Positions 9,955 to 20,012 are shown, counted from the stretch's first letter. The stretch: 64,000 nucleotides of DNA from Cyanobium sp. C1_MAG_00004 (GCA_027486935.1 JAIXOF010000052.1:25436-89435), one strand, 5' to 3'. A program made the numbers and translations. Notes: generated by a model not told the origin, from the sequence alone.

Positions 9955-10320
9955 ATGTCGTCCCTATCCCGCAAACAGCAGACCCAGAAGCGTCACCGCC
10001 GCCTGCGTCGCAATCTCAGTGGCACCGCCGAACGTCCCCGTCTGGCTGTGTTCCGCTCCAACAATCACATCTACGCCCAGGTCATCGACGACACTGCACA
10101 GAACACACTCTGTGCAGCGTCGACCCTCGACAAGGATCTGCGCGTTGATCTCAAGGCCAGCTCCACCTGCGATGCCTCCATCGCAGTCGGTCAACTGGTC
10201 GCTAAACGTGCCCTGGCCAAGGGCATCTCCCAGGTGGTCTTCGATCGCGGCGGCAACCTGTACCACGGCCGGGTCAAGGCCCTGGCTGACGCCGCCCGGG
10301 AAGCGGGCCTTCAGTTCTGA
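9955..10320 (+). CDS. rplR: 50S ribosomal protein L18
   Basis: L18 (uL18) binds 5S rRNA. The 121-residue product contains the family segment [23 protein letters not shown] near residue 24 and the C-terminal [26 protein letters not shown]. rpsE begins 14 bases downstream. Confidence 0.97.
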   Translation: MSSLSRKQQTQKRHRRLRRNLSGTAERPRLAVFRSNNHIYAQVIDDTAQNTLCAASTLDKDLRVDLKASSTCDASIAVGQLVAKRALAKGISQVVFDRGGNLYHGRVKALADAAREAGLQF

Positions 10321-10334
10321 TCCCTGCTCTCACC

Positions 10335-10988
10335 ATGACCGAATCCAACGATCAAGTTCTTTCGAACGACATTCCGGCCGCTTCCGACGTCCCTGCAGCT
10401 GCCGAAGGGCAACAGGAGCGCCGTGGCGGACGCGGTGAGGGCCGCGGTGGCGACCGCCGTGGCGGTGGCCGGGGCCGCGACAACCGCCGCGGCGGCCAGG
10501 AGCGCGACTCCGAATGGCAGGAGCGGGTCGTCCAGATCCGCCGGGTCTCCAAAACCGTCAAAGGCGGCAAGAAGATGAGCTTCCGGGCCATCGTCATCGT
10601 CGGCAACGAGCGCGGCCAGGTGGGCGTGGGTGTCGGCAAGGCCGGTGATGTCATCGGTGCCGTGCGCAAAGGCGTTGCCGATGGCAAAAAGCACCTGGTC
10701 AAGGTGCCCCTGACCCGTCACAGCTCGATCCCGACGATCAGCAATGGACGTGATGGGGCCGCCAGTGTGCTGATCCGGCCGGCTGCACCGGGTACCGGTG
10801 TGATCGCCGGCGGCTCGATCCGTACCGTGCTTGAACTCGCCGGCATCAAGAACGTCCTGGCCAAGCGCCTGGGCTCCAAGACGCCGCTCAACAACGCCCG
10901 CGCAGCCATGGACGCCCTGTCCGCCCTGCGCACCCACAAGGAGACCGCCAAGGAGCGGGGCATCTCCCTCGAGCAGATCTACTCCTGA
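10335..10988 (+). CDS. rpsE: 30S ribosomal protein S5 with an Arg/Gly-rich N-terminal extension
   Basis: S5 (uS5) acts in decoding fidelity at the small-subunit interface. The 217-residue product is longer than the roughly 167 residues of E. coli S5. The extra part is N-terminal: an acidic and alanine-rich start, then an RGG-type stretch at about residues 30-58 ([19 protein letters not shown]). The normal S5 core begins at [19 protein letters not shown] and ends with [12 protein letters not shown]. No rpmD (L30) gene lies between rpsE and rplO. Confidence 0.97.
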   Translation: MTESNDQVLSNDIPAASDVPAAAEGQQERRGGRGEGRGGDRRGGGRGRDNRRGGQERDSEWQERVVQIRRVSKTVKGGKKMSFRAIVIVGNERGQVGVGVGKAGDVIGAVRKGVADGKKHLVKVPLTRHSSIPTISNGRDGAASVLIRPAAPGTGVIAGGSIRTVLELAGIKNVLAKRLGSKTPLNNARAAMDALSALRTHKETAKERGISLEQIYS

Positions 10989-10998
10989 GGTCCCACCC

Positions 10999-11451
10999 AT
11001 GTCGCTCAATCTCCAGTCACTCAAGGCCAACCCCGGCGCACGGCGCCGCAAACTGCGCAAGGGACGCGGCATCGCCGCGGGTCAGGGTGCCAGCTGCGGC
11101 TTCGGCATGCGTGGTCAGAAGTCCCGCTCGGGTCGTCCGACCCGCCCCGGCTTCGAAGGCGGCCAGATGCCCTTGTACCGCCGGGTGCCCAAGCTCAAGC
11201 ACTTCCCCCTGATCAACCCCACGTCGTTCACTGTGATCAACGTGGCCAAGCTCGCCGACCTCAAGGCCGGCAGCACCGTCAGCCTGGATTCCCTCGTCAA
11301 GGACGGAATCGTGACCAGCCCTAAGCATCCCCTCAAGATCCTGGGCAGCGGTGAGCTCAACGTCAAACTGACCGTGCAAGCAGCCGCGTTCACAGCCAGC
11401 GCCCGGGCCAAGATCGAGGCCGCAGGCGGCACCTGCGAGATCACCGACTGA
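10999..11451 (+). CDS. rplO: 50S ribosomal protein L15
   Basis: L15 (uL15) is a late-assembling large-subunit protein. The ATG at 10999 gives 150 residues with the standard beginning [24 protein letters not shown], the glycine-rich [18 protein letters not shown] and [15 protein letters not shown] possible start at 10831 lies inside rpsE and is rejected. A terminator-like hairpin follows at 11483-11521, before secY. Confidence 0.97.
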   Translation: MSLNLQSLKANPGARRRKLRKGRGIAAGQGASCGFGMRGQKSRSGRPTRPGFEGGQMPLYRRVPKLKHFPLINPTSFTVINVAKLADLKAGSTVSLDSLVKDGIVTSPKHPLKILGSGELNVKLTVQAAAFTASARAKIEAAGGTCEITD

Positions 11452-11482
11452 ACGGCGGACTGCCCGCCGACCTATGGTCATA

Positions 11483-11521
11483 GCCGCCTGCCGGAGCTTC
11501 AGCCCCGGCAAGCGGCTTTTT
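11483..11521 (+). terminator. Terminator-like hairpin between rplO and secY
   Basis: Left arm GCCGCCTGCCGG (11483-11494) and right arm CCGGCAAGCGGC (11505-11516) form a 12-position stem with one mismatch and a 10-base loop. A run of five T follows directly. This is the form of an intrinsic terminator. Because secY and adk must still be transcribed, it may act as a partial attenuator, or there may be a new promoter between 11521 and 11571. Confidence 0.75.
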
Positions 11522-11570
11522 GCTGGACGCCGCGCAGCACGGCGTCAGTCAACCTCTGCCACCGAACACC

Positions 11571-12890
11571 ATGCTTGTCAGCCGGGGACGCAACCCCAGT
11601 GCCGGGGAAATCTTCAGCCAGCTGATTCTCTCCAAGGGTCTGCGCGAACGGGTGCTAATCACCCTGGGGCTCCTGCTGGTGGTCAGGCTCGGGATCTACA
11701 TCCCGGTGCCCGGCATCGACCGGATCGCCTTTCAAGACTTCCTGCAGCGCGGCGGCCAGCTGATCGGCTTTCTTGACATCTTCACCGGGGGCGGCATCTC
11801 CACCCTGGGAGTCTTTGCCCTGGGAATCCTGCCGTTCATCAACGCCTCGATCATCATTCAGCTGTTGACCGCAGCGCTACCTCAGCTCGAGGAACTGCAG
11901 AAGAACGAGGGCGAGGCCGGTCGTCGCAAGATCGCCCAGATCACCCGTTATGTGGCCCTGGGCTGGGGCGTGCTGCAAAGCGCTGTCTTTGCCCTGATCC
12001 TGCGGCAGTACGCCACGCCGGGCATCTCTGAACCGGTGTTCGTGATTCAGACGACCCTGGCCCTGGTGACCGGCTCCATGGTGGTCATGTGGGTTAGCGA
12101 AGTGATCACCGAACGGGGCATCGGCCAGGGGGCCTCGCTGGTGATCTTCGTCAACATCGTCGCCACACTCCCCAAGGCCCTGGGTTCCACCATCGAACTG
12201 GCCCAGAGCGGCGATCGCAGCACAGTCGGCGGCATCGTCGTGCTGGTACTGGTCTTTCTCGTCACCATCATCGGCATCATCTTTCTTCAGGAAGGCAACC
12301 GACGCATACCGATCGTCAGCGCCAAACGGCAGGTCGGAGGCACCAGCCTGCTGTCGGCACGCCAGAGCTACCTGCCGCTCAAGCTCAACGCCGGTGGGGT
12401 GATGCCGATCATCTTTGCCTCGGCCGTGGTGTTTCTGCCGCTGACGATTGCCAACATCACCGGCAGTCCCTGGCTGATCACCGCCGCCAGCTACCTGAAC
12501 CCCAACAGCAGCACCCCCTGGCTCTACGCCCTGGTGTATTTCGCCCTGATCTGCGGATTTGCCTACTTCTACGCCTCCCTCACCGTGAACCCGGTCGACA
12601 TCGCCACCAACCTCAAGCGCAGCGGGGTGGCCGTGCCCTGCGTGCGCCCCGGATCGGCCACAGCCCGATACCTTGGCGCCGTGCAGAACAGGCTGACCCT
12701 GCTCGGTGGCCTATTCCTGGGCGCCGTGGCGATCATTCCCTCGGCCGTGGAAGGCGCCACCCAGGTGCGCACCTTTCAGGGACTGGGAGCCACCTCGCTG
12801 CTGATCCTGGTGGGGGTCGCGATCGACACCGCCAAGCAGGTTCAGACCTATGTCATCTCCCAGCGCTACGAGGGCATGGTCCGTCAATGA
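11571..12890 (+). CDS. secY: Preprotein translocase subunit SecY
   Basis: SecY forms the protein-conducting channel in the plasma and thylakoid membranes. The 439-residue product has the expected set of about ten membrane segments. The conserved IPVPGID region is near residue 45, the plug/TM2 region is FTGGGISTLGVFALGILPFINASI, and the cytoplasmic-loop signature NLKRSGVAVPCVRPG is near residue 345. The ATG at 11571 gives MLVSRGRNPSAGEIF; the in-frame TTG at 11520 sits in the terminator tail. adk follows after 85 bases, as in other bacteria. Confidence 0.98.
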   Translation: MLVSRGRNPSAGEIFSQLILSKGLRERVLITLGLLLVVRLGIYIPVPGIDRIAFQDFLQRGGQLIGFLDIFTGGGISTLGVFALGILPFINASIIIQLLTAALPQLEELQKNEGEAGRRKIAQITRYVALGWGVLQSAVFALILRQYATPGISEPVFVIQTTLALVTGSMVVMWVSEVITERGIGQGASLVIFVNIVATLPKALGSTIELAQSGDRSTVGGIVVLVLVFLVTIIGIIFLQEGNRRIPIVSAKRQVGGTSLLSARQSYLPLKLNAGGVMPIIFASAVVFLPLTIANITGSPWLITAASYLNPNSSTPWLYALVYFALICGFAYFYASLTVNPVDIATNLKRSGVAVPCVRPGSATARYLGAVQNRLTLLGGLFLGAVAIIPSAVEGATQVRTFQGLGATSLLILVGVAIDTAKQVQTYVISQRYEGMVRQ

Positions 12891-12975
12891 CCATCGCTGA
12901 CCTGCCTTTTGGGCATAGGTCCGCCCACTCCGCACTCCCATTCCCGCCCCTGTCCTGATTTTCAAAAGCCCTGCC

Positions 12976-13557
12976 GTGACCAAGCAACGCCTCCTGTTCG
13001 TCGGCCCCCCCGGGGCCGGCAAAGGCACACAGGCCCAGCAACTGGCCTTGCGCCACAACCTACTGCACCTTTCGACCGGAGATCTTCTACGGGCAGAGGT
13101 GTCGGCCGCGACCGAACTGGGCCTGGAGGCCGCGGCGGTCATGGCCCGCGGTGAGCTGGTCAGCGATGCCCTCGTGCTAGCGATCGTGCGCAGCCGGCTC
13201 GAGCAGCAGTCCGCCAGCCTGAGCCGTGGTGAACCCGGCCCCAGTGGCTGGCTGCTGGACGGCTTCCCTCGCAACCTGGCCCAGGCGGAGGCCCTGGAGG
13301 CCCTGCTGAGCGATCTCGATCAGCCGATCGATCTGGTCGTGTTGATGGAGCTGGACGACGACCTGCTGATGCAGCGCTTGCTGAGCCGGGGCCGGGCCGA
13401 CGACAACGCCGAGGTGATTCGCCATCGTCTCGAGGTCTACCGGCAGCAGACGGCACCTTTGATCGCCTACTACCGCCAACGCCAGTTGCTGCAGGCGGTG
13501 GATGCCGAAGGCAGCATCGAAGCGATTGCCGAGCGCATCGAACGTCTGCTGGCCTGA
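12976..13557 (+). CDS. adk: Adenylate kinase
   Basis: Adenylate kinase interconverts ATP + AMP and 2 ADP in the cytosol. The 193-residue protein has the P-loop [10 protein letters not shown] at about residues 10-19, the AMP-binding [10 protein letters not shown], and DGFPRN near residue 95. It is the short form without the zinc/LID insertion. The start is GTG at 12976. There is no infA between adk and rpmJ. Confidence 0.97.
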   Translation: MTKQRLLFVGPPGAGKGTQAQQLALRHNLLHLSTGDLLRAEVSAATELGLEAAAVMARGELVSDALVLAIVRSRLEQQSASLSRGEPGPSGWLLDGFPRNLAQAEALEALLSDLDQPIDLVVLMELDDDLLMQRLLSRGRADDNAEVIRHRLEVYRQQTAPLIAYYRQRQLLQAVDAEGSIEAIAERIERLLA

Positions 13558-13643
13558 AGGCGACCACCGCCGACCGGATCACCCAGGGGTGGTTGACCCG
13601 TGTGGTAGGTTGGCGGTTTGCAAATTCGGAGAGCACAATTCCC

Positions 13644-13757
13644 ATGAAGGTGCGTGCCTCAGTCAAGAAAATGTGCGACAAATGCCGGGTGATCCGTCGC
13701 CACGGCCGGGTGATGGTCATCTGCGCCAACCCCAAGCACAAGCAGCGCCAGGGCTGA
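13644..13757 (+). CDS. rpmJ: 50S ribosomal protein L36
   Basis: A 37-codon gene beginning [19 protein letters not shown], with [11 protein letters not shown] at the end. The zinc ribbon is C-x2-C ... C-x4-H, the L36 pattern. It lies between adk and rpsM, its usual place. An AATTC-GGAGAG ribosome site lies just upstream at about 13627-13633. Confidence 0.97.
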   Translation: MKVRASVKKMCDKCRVIRRHGRVMVICANPKHKQRQG

Positions 13758-13823
13758 CCCTGCCTGCGCGGCCTCGCCCTGCGACGGCCATCCCCTCCCT
13801 GAACCCCTCGAAATCGTTTTCAC

Positions 13824-14189
13824 GTGGCACGGATTGCCGGCGTCGATATCCCTCGCGACAAGCGGGTTGAAATCGCACTGACCTATGTGTATGGCATCGG
13901 CTTGACCCGTGCCCAGAAAATTCTGGCCAAGACCGGAGTCAACCCTGACACCCGCGTCAAGGACCTGAGCGATGCCGATGTGCAGAAACTGCGTGGCGCC
14001 GCCGAGGGTTTCACCCTCGAAGGCGACCTGCGCCGCCAGGAGGGCATGGCCCTCAAGCGTCTGCAGGACATCGGCTGTCTCAGGGGTCGTCGTCACCGCC
14101 TCGGCCTGCCCGTGCGCGGCCAGCGCACCCGGACCAATGCGCGCACCCGTCGCGGCGCCCGCAAGACCGTGGCCGGTAAGAAGAAGTAA
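13824..14189 (+). CDS. rpsM: 30S ribosomal protein S13
   Basis: S13 (uS13) is in the small-subunit head and touches P-site tRNA. The start is GTG at 13824, giving [25 protein letters not shown], and the product is 121 residues. The C-terminal signature is [18 protein letters not shown]. It is followed by a 139-base gap before rpsK that holds no gene. Confidence 0.98.
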   Translation: MARIAGVDIPRDKRVEIALTYVYGIGLTRAQKILAKTGVNPDTRVKDLSDADVQKLRGAAEGFTLEGDLRRQEGMALKRLQDIGCLRGRRHRLGLPVRGQRTRTNARTRRGARKTVAGKKK

Positions 14190-14328
14190 TCACTTCCTGT
14201 CGACCGGACCATTTCATTCGGTCTGACGGCTTCCACAGCTCTGCCGCAGCATCGCCTCCTTTGCCGCTGCGTCACCAGGGTTTCCTCTGTCCCCCCGATC
14301 ACCTCCTGCATTCAGCAGGGTTTCCAGC

Positions 14329-14721
14329 ATGGCCAAACCCGCCAAGAAATCAGGCCCCAAGAAGACCAAACGGAATGTGCCCAACGGCGTGGCACACATC
14401 CAGAGCACGTTCAACAACACGATCGTCTCGATCACCGACACCGCCGGTGAGGTGATCAGTTGGAGCTCGGCAGGCGCCAGTGGCTTCAAGGGCGCCCGCA
14501 AAGGCACCCCCTTTGCTGCCCAGACAGCCGCCGAAGCCGCTGCACGCCGCGCCCTCGAGCAGGGCATGCGTCAGATCGAAGTGCTGGTGCGTGGTCCCGG
14601 CTCTGGTCGTGAGACCGCGATCCGTGCCCTGCAGGTGGCCGGTCTTGAAATCACCCTGATCCGGGATGTGACTCCGCTGCCCCACAACGGCTGCCGCCGC
14701 GCCAAGCGTCGCCGCGTCTGA
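14329..14721 (+). CDS. rpsK: 30S ribosomal protein S11
   Basis: S11 (uS11) is on the small-subunit platform near the E site. The 130-residue protein shows [20 protein letters not shown] near residue 24 and the C-terminal signature [18 protein letters not shown]. The start ATG at 14329 follows a pyrimidine-rich leader with little Shine-Dalgarno character. Confidence 0.98.
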   Translation: MAKPAKKSGPKKTKRNVPNGVAHIQSTFNNTIVSITDTAGEVISWSSAGASGFKGARKGTPFAAQTAAEAAARRALEQGMRQIEVLVRGPGSGRETAIRALQVAGLEITLIRDVTPLPHNGCRRAKRRRV

Positions 14722-14777
14722 AACACCTTTCTGTGTCAGGCCATCTGGCGTCTTCCACCCTTCCGACTCTTCAGACC

Positions 14778-15716
14778 GTGCTGCAGTACCAAATCGATCG
14801 TGTCGAGCATGAGGTCGCTGCCGACCGTTCCCAGACCGGCGTGTTTGTGATCGGTCCGCTCGAGCGCGGCCAGGCCACCACCCTGGGCAACGCCCTGCGG
14901 CGGGTGCTGATCGGCGGCCTCGAGGGCAGTGCGATCACTGCCGTTCGCATCTCCGGCGTCAATCACGAGTACGCCACCGTTCCCGGCGTGCGCGAGGACG
15001 TGCTCGACATCCTGCTGAACTGCAAGGAAGTTGCCGTCAATTGCCGCGGTCGCGAGCTTGAGATCGGCCGACTGGTCGTCAACGGTCCGGCCACCGTCAC
15101 CGCAGCTGACCTGCAATTCTCCTCGCAGGTTCAGGTGATCGATGCCGATCGCCCGATCGCCACAGTGGCCAAGGGTCACAGCCTTGAGATGGAGGTCCAT
15201 GTCGAGCGCGGGATCGGCTACCGGCCCGTCGACCGCCATGCCGAAGACACCAGTGCGATCGATCTGTTGCAGATCGACGCCGTGTTCAGACCGGTCAAGC
15301 GTGTCAACTACGGCGTTGACGAAACCGCAGTAGGGGAGGGTGGATCTGCCCGCGAGCGCCTGCGCCTCGAGATCGAGACCAACGGCAGCATCACCCCTGA
15401 TGACGCCATGGCACAGGCCGCCAATCAACTGATTGCCCTGTTCCAGCCTCTGGCCAGCTTGACCATGGTCGAGGAGCCGGGTCTTGAACCTGAAGCGTCG
15501 GCCGAGGCCCAGATTCCTCTGGAGGAACTGAACCTGTCGGTGCGCGCCTACAACTGCCTCAAGCGCGCCCAGGTCAATTCGGTCTCCGATTTGATGGGCT
15601 TCAGCTATGAGGATCTGCTGGAGATCAAGAACTTCGGCTCCAAGTCGGCCGATGAAGTGATCGAGGCGCTTGAGCGCATCGGCATCACCCTTCCCCAAAG
15701 CCGCACCAGCGCCTGA
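14778..15716 (+). CDS. rpoA: RNA polymerase alpha subunit
   Basis: The alpha subunit nucleates RNA polymerase assembly and contacts activators and UP elements. The N-terminal domain has [19 protein letters not shown] at about residues 24-42. The C-terminal domain near residues 235-305 has [14 protein letters not shown] and [15 protein letters not shown] choose GTG at 14778, giving 312 residues starting [11 protein letters not shown], the usual cyanobacterial start. An in-frame GTG at 14733 would add 15 residues that look unrelated to the family. Confidence 0.96.
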   Translation: MLQYQIDRVEHEVAADRSQTGVFVIGPLERGQATTLGNALRRVLIGGLEGSAITAVRISGVNHEYATVPGVREDVLDILLNCKEVAVNCRGRELEIGRLVVNGPATVTAADLQFSSQVQVIDADRPIATVAKGHSLEMEVHVERGIGYRPVDRHAEDTSAIDLLQIDAVFRPVKRVNYGVDETAVGEGGSARERLRLEIETNGSITPDDAMAQAANQLIALFQPLASLTMVEEPGLEPEASAEAQIPLEELNLSVRAYNCLKRAQVNSVSDLMGFSYEDLLEIKNFGSKSADEVIEALERIGITLPQSRTSA

Positions 15717-15751
15717 GACCCCGCTTTTTATCCGCCGCCTTCTTTGACACC

Positions 15752-16102
15752 ATGCGACACCAGTGCCGAGTCCCCCAACTGGGACGCCCCGCCGACCAAC
15801 GCAAGGCCATGCTGCGCGGCCTGACCACTCAGCTGATTCGTGAAGGTCGGGTCACCACCACCAAAGCCCGTGCCAAAGCGCTGCGGGACGAAGCGGAACG
15901 GATGATCACCCTGGCCAAAGAGGGCAGCCTGGCGGCACGCCGTCGCGCCATCGGCTACATCTACGACAAGCAACTGGTTCACTCGCTGTTTGACAAGGCG
16001 CAGGAGCGTTACGGTGACCGCAACGGCGGTTACACCCGCATCATTCGCACCGTGCCCCGCCGTGGCGACAACGCCGAGATGGCGATCATCGAGTTGGTCT
16101 GA
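15752..16102 (+). CDS. rplQ: 50S ribosomal protein L17
   Basis: L17 (bL17) lies near the tunnel exit. The 116-residue product begins [21 protein letters not shown], the family N-terminus, and ends with [23 protein letters not shown]. Its TGA stop overlaps the apparent CTG start of truA. Confidence 0.98.
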   Translation: MRHQCRVPQLGRPADQRKAMLRGLTTQLIREGRVTTTKARAKALRDEAERMITLAKEGSLAARRRAIGYIYDKQLVHSLFDKAQERYGDRNGGYTRIIRTVPRRGDNAEMAIIELV

Positions 16103-16938
16103 AGCCCCTGCGCCGGATCGCTCTCTGCCTGCAGTACAACGGCAGCGCCTTTCAGGGCTGGCAACGCCAGACCAACGGCCCCAGCGTGCAGCAGACCCTT
16201 GAACAGGCCCTGAGGGAACTCGATCCCTCGGGGCCTGCCTCGTGTGTGGCGGCAGGACGCACCGACACCGGCGTGCACGCTGCAGGCCAGGTGGTGCATT
16301 TCGACACGGCCGGGCCGATTCCGGCCCATCGCTGGCCCAAAGCCCTCAATGGACGGTTGCCGCCGACGGTCCGCGTCCGGGCTGCCCGCCAGGTGCCTTC
16401 CGATTGGCACGCTTGCTTTGACGCCACCTACCGCCGCTACCGGTACACGATCTTCAACGCGCGGCTGCCCAATCTGTTCCTGGCCCCCTGGTGCTGGCAT
16501 CGCTACCAGCAGCGGCTCGATCAGGAGGTGATGCGCACCGTGCTCGAGTCGATGCTCGGCGAGCATGACTTTTCAGCCTTCATGCGGGCCGGCAGCCGGC
16601 GCGCCCACGGACGCACCACCCTGCAGGACGTCCTGGTGGAACGGGAGGGGGATCTGATTCGGGTGGAGCTCCAGGCCAGTGGATTTCTGTACGGCATGGT
16701 GCGGCTGCTGATGGCGCAGCTGGTGGCCGTTGCCGAAGGCCGCCTGGCCACAGACACCCTGTTGGAGCGCTGGCGCCTGCAGCAGCGCCAGGCCATCAAG
16801 GAATCGGCGCCGGCCCATGGCCTCTGCCTGTTGCGCGTGGGTTACCCACAGATTCTGTTCAACGAGCCCGAGTGGTACGATTCACAACCGCGGTTTCATT
16901 TGAGCGTTCAGGATTCACCTGACGAACAAAAGCTCTGA
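16099..16938 (+). CDS. truA: tRNA pseudouridine(38-40) synthase TruA, apparent CTG start
   Basis: TruA modifies uridines 38-40 in the anticodon arm of many tRNAs. The catalytic aspartate is in GRTDTGVHA near residue 54. The conserved N-terminal strand ([20 protein letters not shown]) is encoded directly after the rplQ stop, but no ATG, GTG or TTG precedes it in frame back into rplQ. The only reasonable starts are CTG at 16099, which overlaps the rplQ TGA as CTGA, or CTG at 16108. A GTG at 16186 would delete the conserved N-terminus. With the 16099 start the protein has 279 residues, a normal length. The identity is firm; the start is inferred. Confidence 0.85.
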   Translation: MKPLRRIALCLQYNGSAFQGWQRQTNGPSVQQTLEQALRELDPSGPASCVAAGRTDTGVHAAGQVVHFDTAGPIPAHRWPKALNGRLPPTVRVRAARQVPSDWHACFDATYRRYRYTIFNARLPNLFLAPWCWHRYQQRLDQEVMRTVLESMLGEHDFSAFMRAGSRRAHGRTTLQDVLVEREGDLIRVELQASGFLYGMVRLLMAQLVAVAEGRLATDTLLERWRLQQRQAIKESAPAHGLCLLRVGYPQILFNEPEWYDSQPRFHLSVQDSPDEQKL

Positions 16939-17180
16939 AGGCTTCGTTCTGTCGGGTTCCCGGGCACCAACTGTCCGCCTCGGTGCCCCAACTCCAGGCT
17001 CCCTGGGAGACCCGACCACCGATCCAGGTCCTGCTGCCGACTCCGGCCCAGGATTGGGACCGGCCAAAGGGCCAGGGACGTCAGCAGGTAAGGTCACTGA
17101 AGCGCGGTTGTCCTGGCTCTGGCCAGAGAGAACCGAACCCGATAACCGGCCCGGCAGACTCCGGCGCATCACCCGGCGAC

Positions 17181-17633
17181 ATGAACAAAACACCCCTACC
17201 GTCCATCGACACCCTGGAACGCCAGTGGTATGTGGTGGACGCCGAGAATCAGACCCTGGGTCGCCTGGCCAGCGAAGTGGCCCAGGTGCTGCGTGGTAAG
17301 AACAAGCCCACCTACACCCCCCATCTCGATACCGGTGACTTCGTCATCGTGATCAATGCCGACAAGGTGCAGGTGAGTGGCAACAAGGCCACCCAGAAGC
17401 TGTACCGCAGGCATTCGGGTCGTCCCGGTGGCATGAAGACCGAGTCCTTCGCCCACCTGCAGGCCCGGCTCCCCGAGCGCATCGTCGAGAAGGCTGTCAA
17501 AGGCATGCTTCCTCACAATGCCCTGGGCCGTCAGCTGTTCCGCAAGCTCAAGGTCTACAAAGGCGCTGAGCATCCCCATGGGGCCCAGCAACCCACAGCC
17601 CTCACCCTCGATCCTTCCGCTTCCGCACAATGA
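17181..17633 (+). CDS. rplM: 50S ribosomal protein L13
   Basis: L13 (uL13) is an early large-subunit assembly protein. The ATG at 17181 gives 150 residues with [21 protein letters not shown] near the start, [19 protein letters not shown], and [29 protein letters not shown] 242-base untranslated stretch precedes it. The last four bases overlap the rpsI start (ATGA). Confidence 0.97.
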   Translation: MNKTPLPSIDTLERQWYVVDAENQTLGRLASEVAQVLRGKNKPTYTPHLDTGDFVIVINADKVQVSGNKATQKLYRRHSGRPGGMKTESFAHLQARLPERIVEKAVKGMLPHNALGRQLFRKLKVYKGAEHPHGAQQPTALTLDPSASAQ

Positions 17634-18031
17634 GCTCCAACTCCGTCGTCTACTGGGGAACCGGTCGTCGCAAAACGGCAGTGGCCCGTGTGCGTCTGGT
17701 TCCCGGCAAGGGGCAGGTCACCATCAACGGCCGTCCCGGGGACAACTACCTGAACTACAACCCCGTGTATCTGGCAGCGGTCAAAGCCCCGCTGCAGACC
17801 CTGGGTCTCAGCAATGACTATGACCTGCTGGTCAACGTCCACGGCGGTGGCCTGACCGGCCAGGCCGATGCCATCAAGCAGGGTGCTGCCCGCGCGCTGT
17901 GTGAACTGTCCCCCGACAACCGCAAGCCGCTCAAGACCGAAGGCCACCTGAGCCGCGATCCTCGTGCCAAGGAACGCCGCAAGTACGGCCTTAAAAAAGC
18001 CCGCAAGGCTCCTCAGTTCTCCAAGCGCTGA
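17630..18031 (+). CDS. rpsI: 30S ribosomal protein S9
   Basis: S9 (uS9) reaches P-site tRNA with its C-terminal tail. The 133-residue protein has [21 protein letters not shown] near residue 6, the signature [19 protein letters not shown], and the basic C-terminus [12 protein letters not shown] ending in the conserved lysine-arginine. The start overlaps the rplM stop by four bases. Confidence 0.98.
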   Translation: MSSNSVVYWGTGRRKTAVARVRLVPGKGQVTINGRPGDNYLNYNPVYLAAVKAPLQTLGLSNDYDLLVNVHGGGLTGQADAIKQGAARALCELSPDNRKPLKTEGHLSRDPRAKERRKYGLKKARKAPQFSKR

Positions 18032-18077
18032 TCGTTCCGATCACTGCGCTGCTCCGTACGCGCCGACTTTTTCAGCC

Positions 18078-18359
18078 ATGCCCAAGGCCGACATTCACCC
18101 CACCTGGTACCCCGATGCCAAGGTGATCTGCAACGGAGAGGTGGTGATGACCACCGGCTCCACCCAGCCCGAGATCCACGTCGATGTGTGGAGCGGCAAC
18201 CACCCCTTCTACACCGGTACCCAGAAGATTCTGGACACCGAAGGACGTGTCGACCGCTTCATGCGCAAGTACGGCATGGGTGGCAGCGACTCTGCTTCTT
18301 CGGCCAAGAAGGCAGCCCCAGCCGAGGCGAGCAGCGAGGAAACCGCAGCCAAGGCCTGA
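18078..18359 (+). CDS. rpmE: 50S ribosomal protein L31
   Basis: L31 (bL31) bridges the subunits. The ATG at 18078 gives 93 residues starting MPKADIHPTWYPDAKVICNGE, with SGNHPFYTGTQKILDTEGRVDRF. Only one cysteine is visible, so this is the zinc-free type. The last 25 residues are an alanine- and glutamate-rich tail. Confidence 0.96.
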   Translation: MPKADIHPTWYPDAKVICNGEVVMTTGSTQPEIHVDVWSGNHPFYTGTQKILDTEGRVDRFMRKYGMGGSDSASSAKKAAPAEASSEETAAKA

Positions 18360-18382
18360 ACCACGCCTGAAGCTGCCCTGCA

Positions 18383-19483
18383 TTGGACCCCCAACTGCTG
18401 AACGAGCGCCTCGACGCTGCGCGCCGCACCTTTGAGACACTCGAAACGCAGCTGGCTGATCCGGCCGTGGCCGCCGATCCTGGCCAGTTGCAAACCCTGG
18501 CCAGGGAGCGTGCCCGGCTTGAACCGCTCGTCCGGGATCAGGCTCTACTGCAACGGGCACGCAGTGAAGCTGCCGAAGCGCGCAGTCTGCTCAAGGAGCA
18601 CCATGGTGATCTTGCCATGGAAGAGCTCGCCAACGAAGAGCTGCTGCGGCTCGGCGAGCGCATTGCCGAGCTCGAGCGGGGTCTGACCATCGCCCTGCTG
18701 CCGTACGACCCGCGGGATGAGCGCAGCGTGATGCTCGAAATCCGTGCCGGGGCCGGCGGCGATGAAGCCGCCATCTGGGCCGGCGACCTGGCGCGCATGT
18801 ACGAGCGTTATGCCCAGTCCGCAGGCTGGCGGGTCGAACCCGTCAGCGCTTCCGAAGCCGATCTCGGAGGCTACAAAGAACTGATCCTGTCGATCCGGGG
18901 TGATGGGGTCTACAGCCAGCTGAAATTCGAGGCCGGCGTGCACCGGGTCCAGAGGGTTCCCGCCACCGAATCCCAGGGGCGGGTGCACACCTCAACCGCA
19001 ACCCTGGCCGTGATGCCGGAGGCCGATCCTGTCGAGGTACAGATCGATCCCAAGGATCTGGAGATCAGCACAGCACGGTCGGGCGGCGCCGGCGGCCAAA
19101 ACGTCAACAAGGTCGAAACCGCTGTTGACCTGCTGCACAAGCCGACCGGGATCCGGGTGTTCTGCACCCAAGAACGGTCCCAGCTGCAGAACCGTGAACG
19201 TGCTCTTGAGATCCTGCGGGCCAAGCTCTACGAGCGCGAACTGGCCGAAGCCAACGCCCGCGAACGGGCCGGCCGTCTCGCGCAGGTGGGCAGTGGCGAC
19301 CGCAGCGAAAAGATCCGCACCTACAACTACAAGGACAACCGGGTGACCGATCACAGGCTGGGCCGCAATTTTGCCCTGGAGCCGGTGCTCTCGGGTCAGC
19401 TGCAGGACCTGATCAACGGCTGCATCGCCGCCGACCAGACCCGGCAGCTGGAGGAACTGGCCCAGCAGGCAGGTATTGGCTGA
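18383..19483 (+). CDS. prfA: Peptide chain release factor 1
   Basis: RF1 reads UAA and UAG stop codons and triggers peptide release. The 366-residue product has the codon-recognition PAT tripeptide in [14 protein letters not shown] near residue 193 and the catalytic GGQ in [11 protein letters not shown] near residue 237. The start is TTG at 18383, giving [15 protein letters not shown]. It is the last gene of the long plus-strand ribosomal cluster and converges with the HNH gene after 31 bases. Confidence 0.97.
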   Translation: MDPQLLNERLDAARRTFETLETQLADPAVAADPGQLQTLARERARLEPLVRDQALLQRARSEAAEARSLLKEHHGDLAMEELANEELLRLGERIAELERGLTIALLPYDPRDERSVMLEIRAGAGGDEAAIWAGDLARMYERYAQSAGWRVEPVSASEADLGGYKELILSIRGDGVYSQLKFEAGVHRVQRVPATESQGRVHTSTATLAVMPEADPVEVQIDPKDLEISTARSGGAGGQNVNKVETAVDLLHKPTGIRVFCTQERSQLQNRERALEILRAKLYERELAEANARERAGRLAQVGSGDRSEKIRTYNYKDNRVTDHRLGRNFALEPVLSGQLQDLINGCIAADQTRQLEELAQQAGIG

Positions 19484-19514
19484 CGGCAGACAGTGACTGG
19501 AGCCAGGCCTCCGC

Positions 19515-20012
19515 TCAGCCGATCATGTACTTGGCCCACACAGCGTGCCGGCCACCACGCATCTGGCGTGTGGCCTCAAAGCTGAGGGTGCTCAGCGGCC
19601 GATGGGGTTGCCGCAACAGCGGCATGCCCGCCTCGCGGGGCGTGCGGTTGCCCTTGCGCACATTGCAGGGCAAACAGGCGGTGGTCACGTTGTCCCAGCT
19701 GTCGCTGCCGCCGCGGCTGCGGGGCATGACGTGGTCGATCGACAGGGCTTCTTGGGCTGTGCCGCAATACTGACAGCGGTGACCATCGCGCTGAAACACA
19801 TTGCGACGGGTCAGGGGCAGCGGTCTGTAAGGGACGCGCACGAACTGCCGCAGGCGAATCACCGTGGGCAGCAACTGGTCGGGACGCAGGGGACGCGAAG
19901 AATCGTGTTCCAGGCCTTCGGCCTTGCCTTTGAGCACCATCACCATGGCGCGCCGCCAGCTGGTGATGTTCAGCGGCTCGTACGAGGCATTGAGGACGAG
20001 AACCTGGCTCAT
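19515..20012 (-). CDS. HNH endonuclease family protein
   Basis: A 165-residue protein of the HNH nuclease family common in cyanobacteria. The N-terminus is MSQVLVLNASYEPLNI. The nuclease core is CQYCG, then SIDHVMPRSRGGSDSWDN, then CLPCN: two zinc-binding CxxC pairs around the DH...N catalytic region. The start is set at the ATG at 20012, which matches the family; the open frame continues to 20207 with arginine-rich residues that look non-coding. The biological role of these stand-alone cyanobacterial HNH proteins is unclear. Confidence 0.85.
   Translation of the reverse strand: MSQVLVLNASYEPLNITSWRRAMVMVLKGKAEGLEHDSSRPLRPDQLLPTVIRLRQFVRVPYRPLPLTRRNVFQRDGHRCQYCGTAQEALSIDHVMPRSRGGSDSWDNVTTACLPCNVRKGNRTPREAGMPLLRQPHRPLSTLSFEATRQMRGGRHAVWAKYMIG

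Noticed and set aside
14733..14777. Upstream GTG start for rpoA.
   Set aside because: The added residues do not resemble alpha subunits, and GTG 14778 gives the usual cyanobacterial N-terminus.
16983..17180. Open frame upstream of rplM as a possible L13 extension or leader peptide.
   Set aside because: It is Pro/Gly-rich without similarity to L13; 17181 gives the standard protein start and length.
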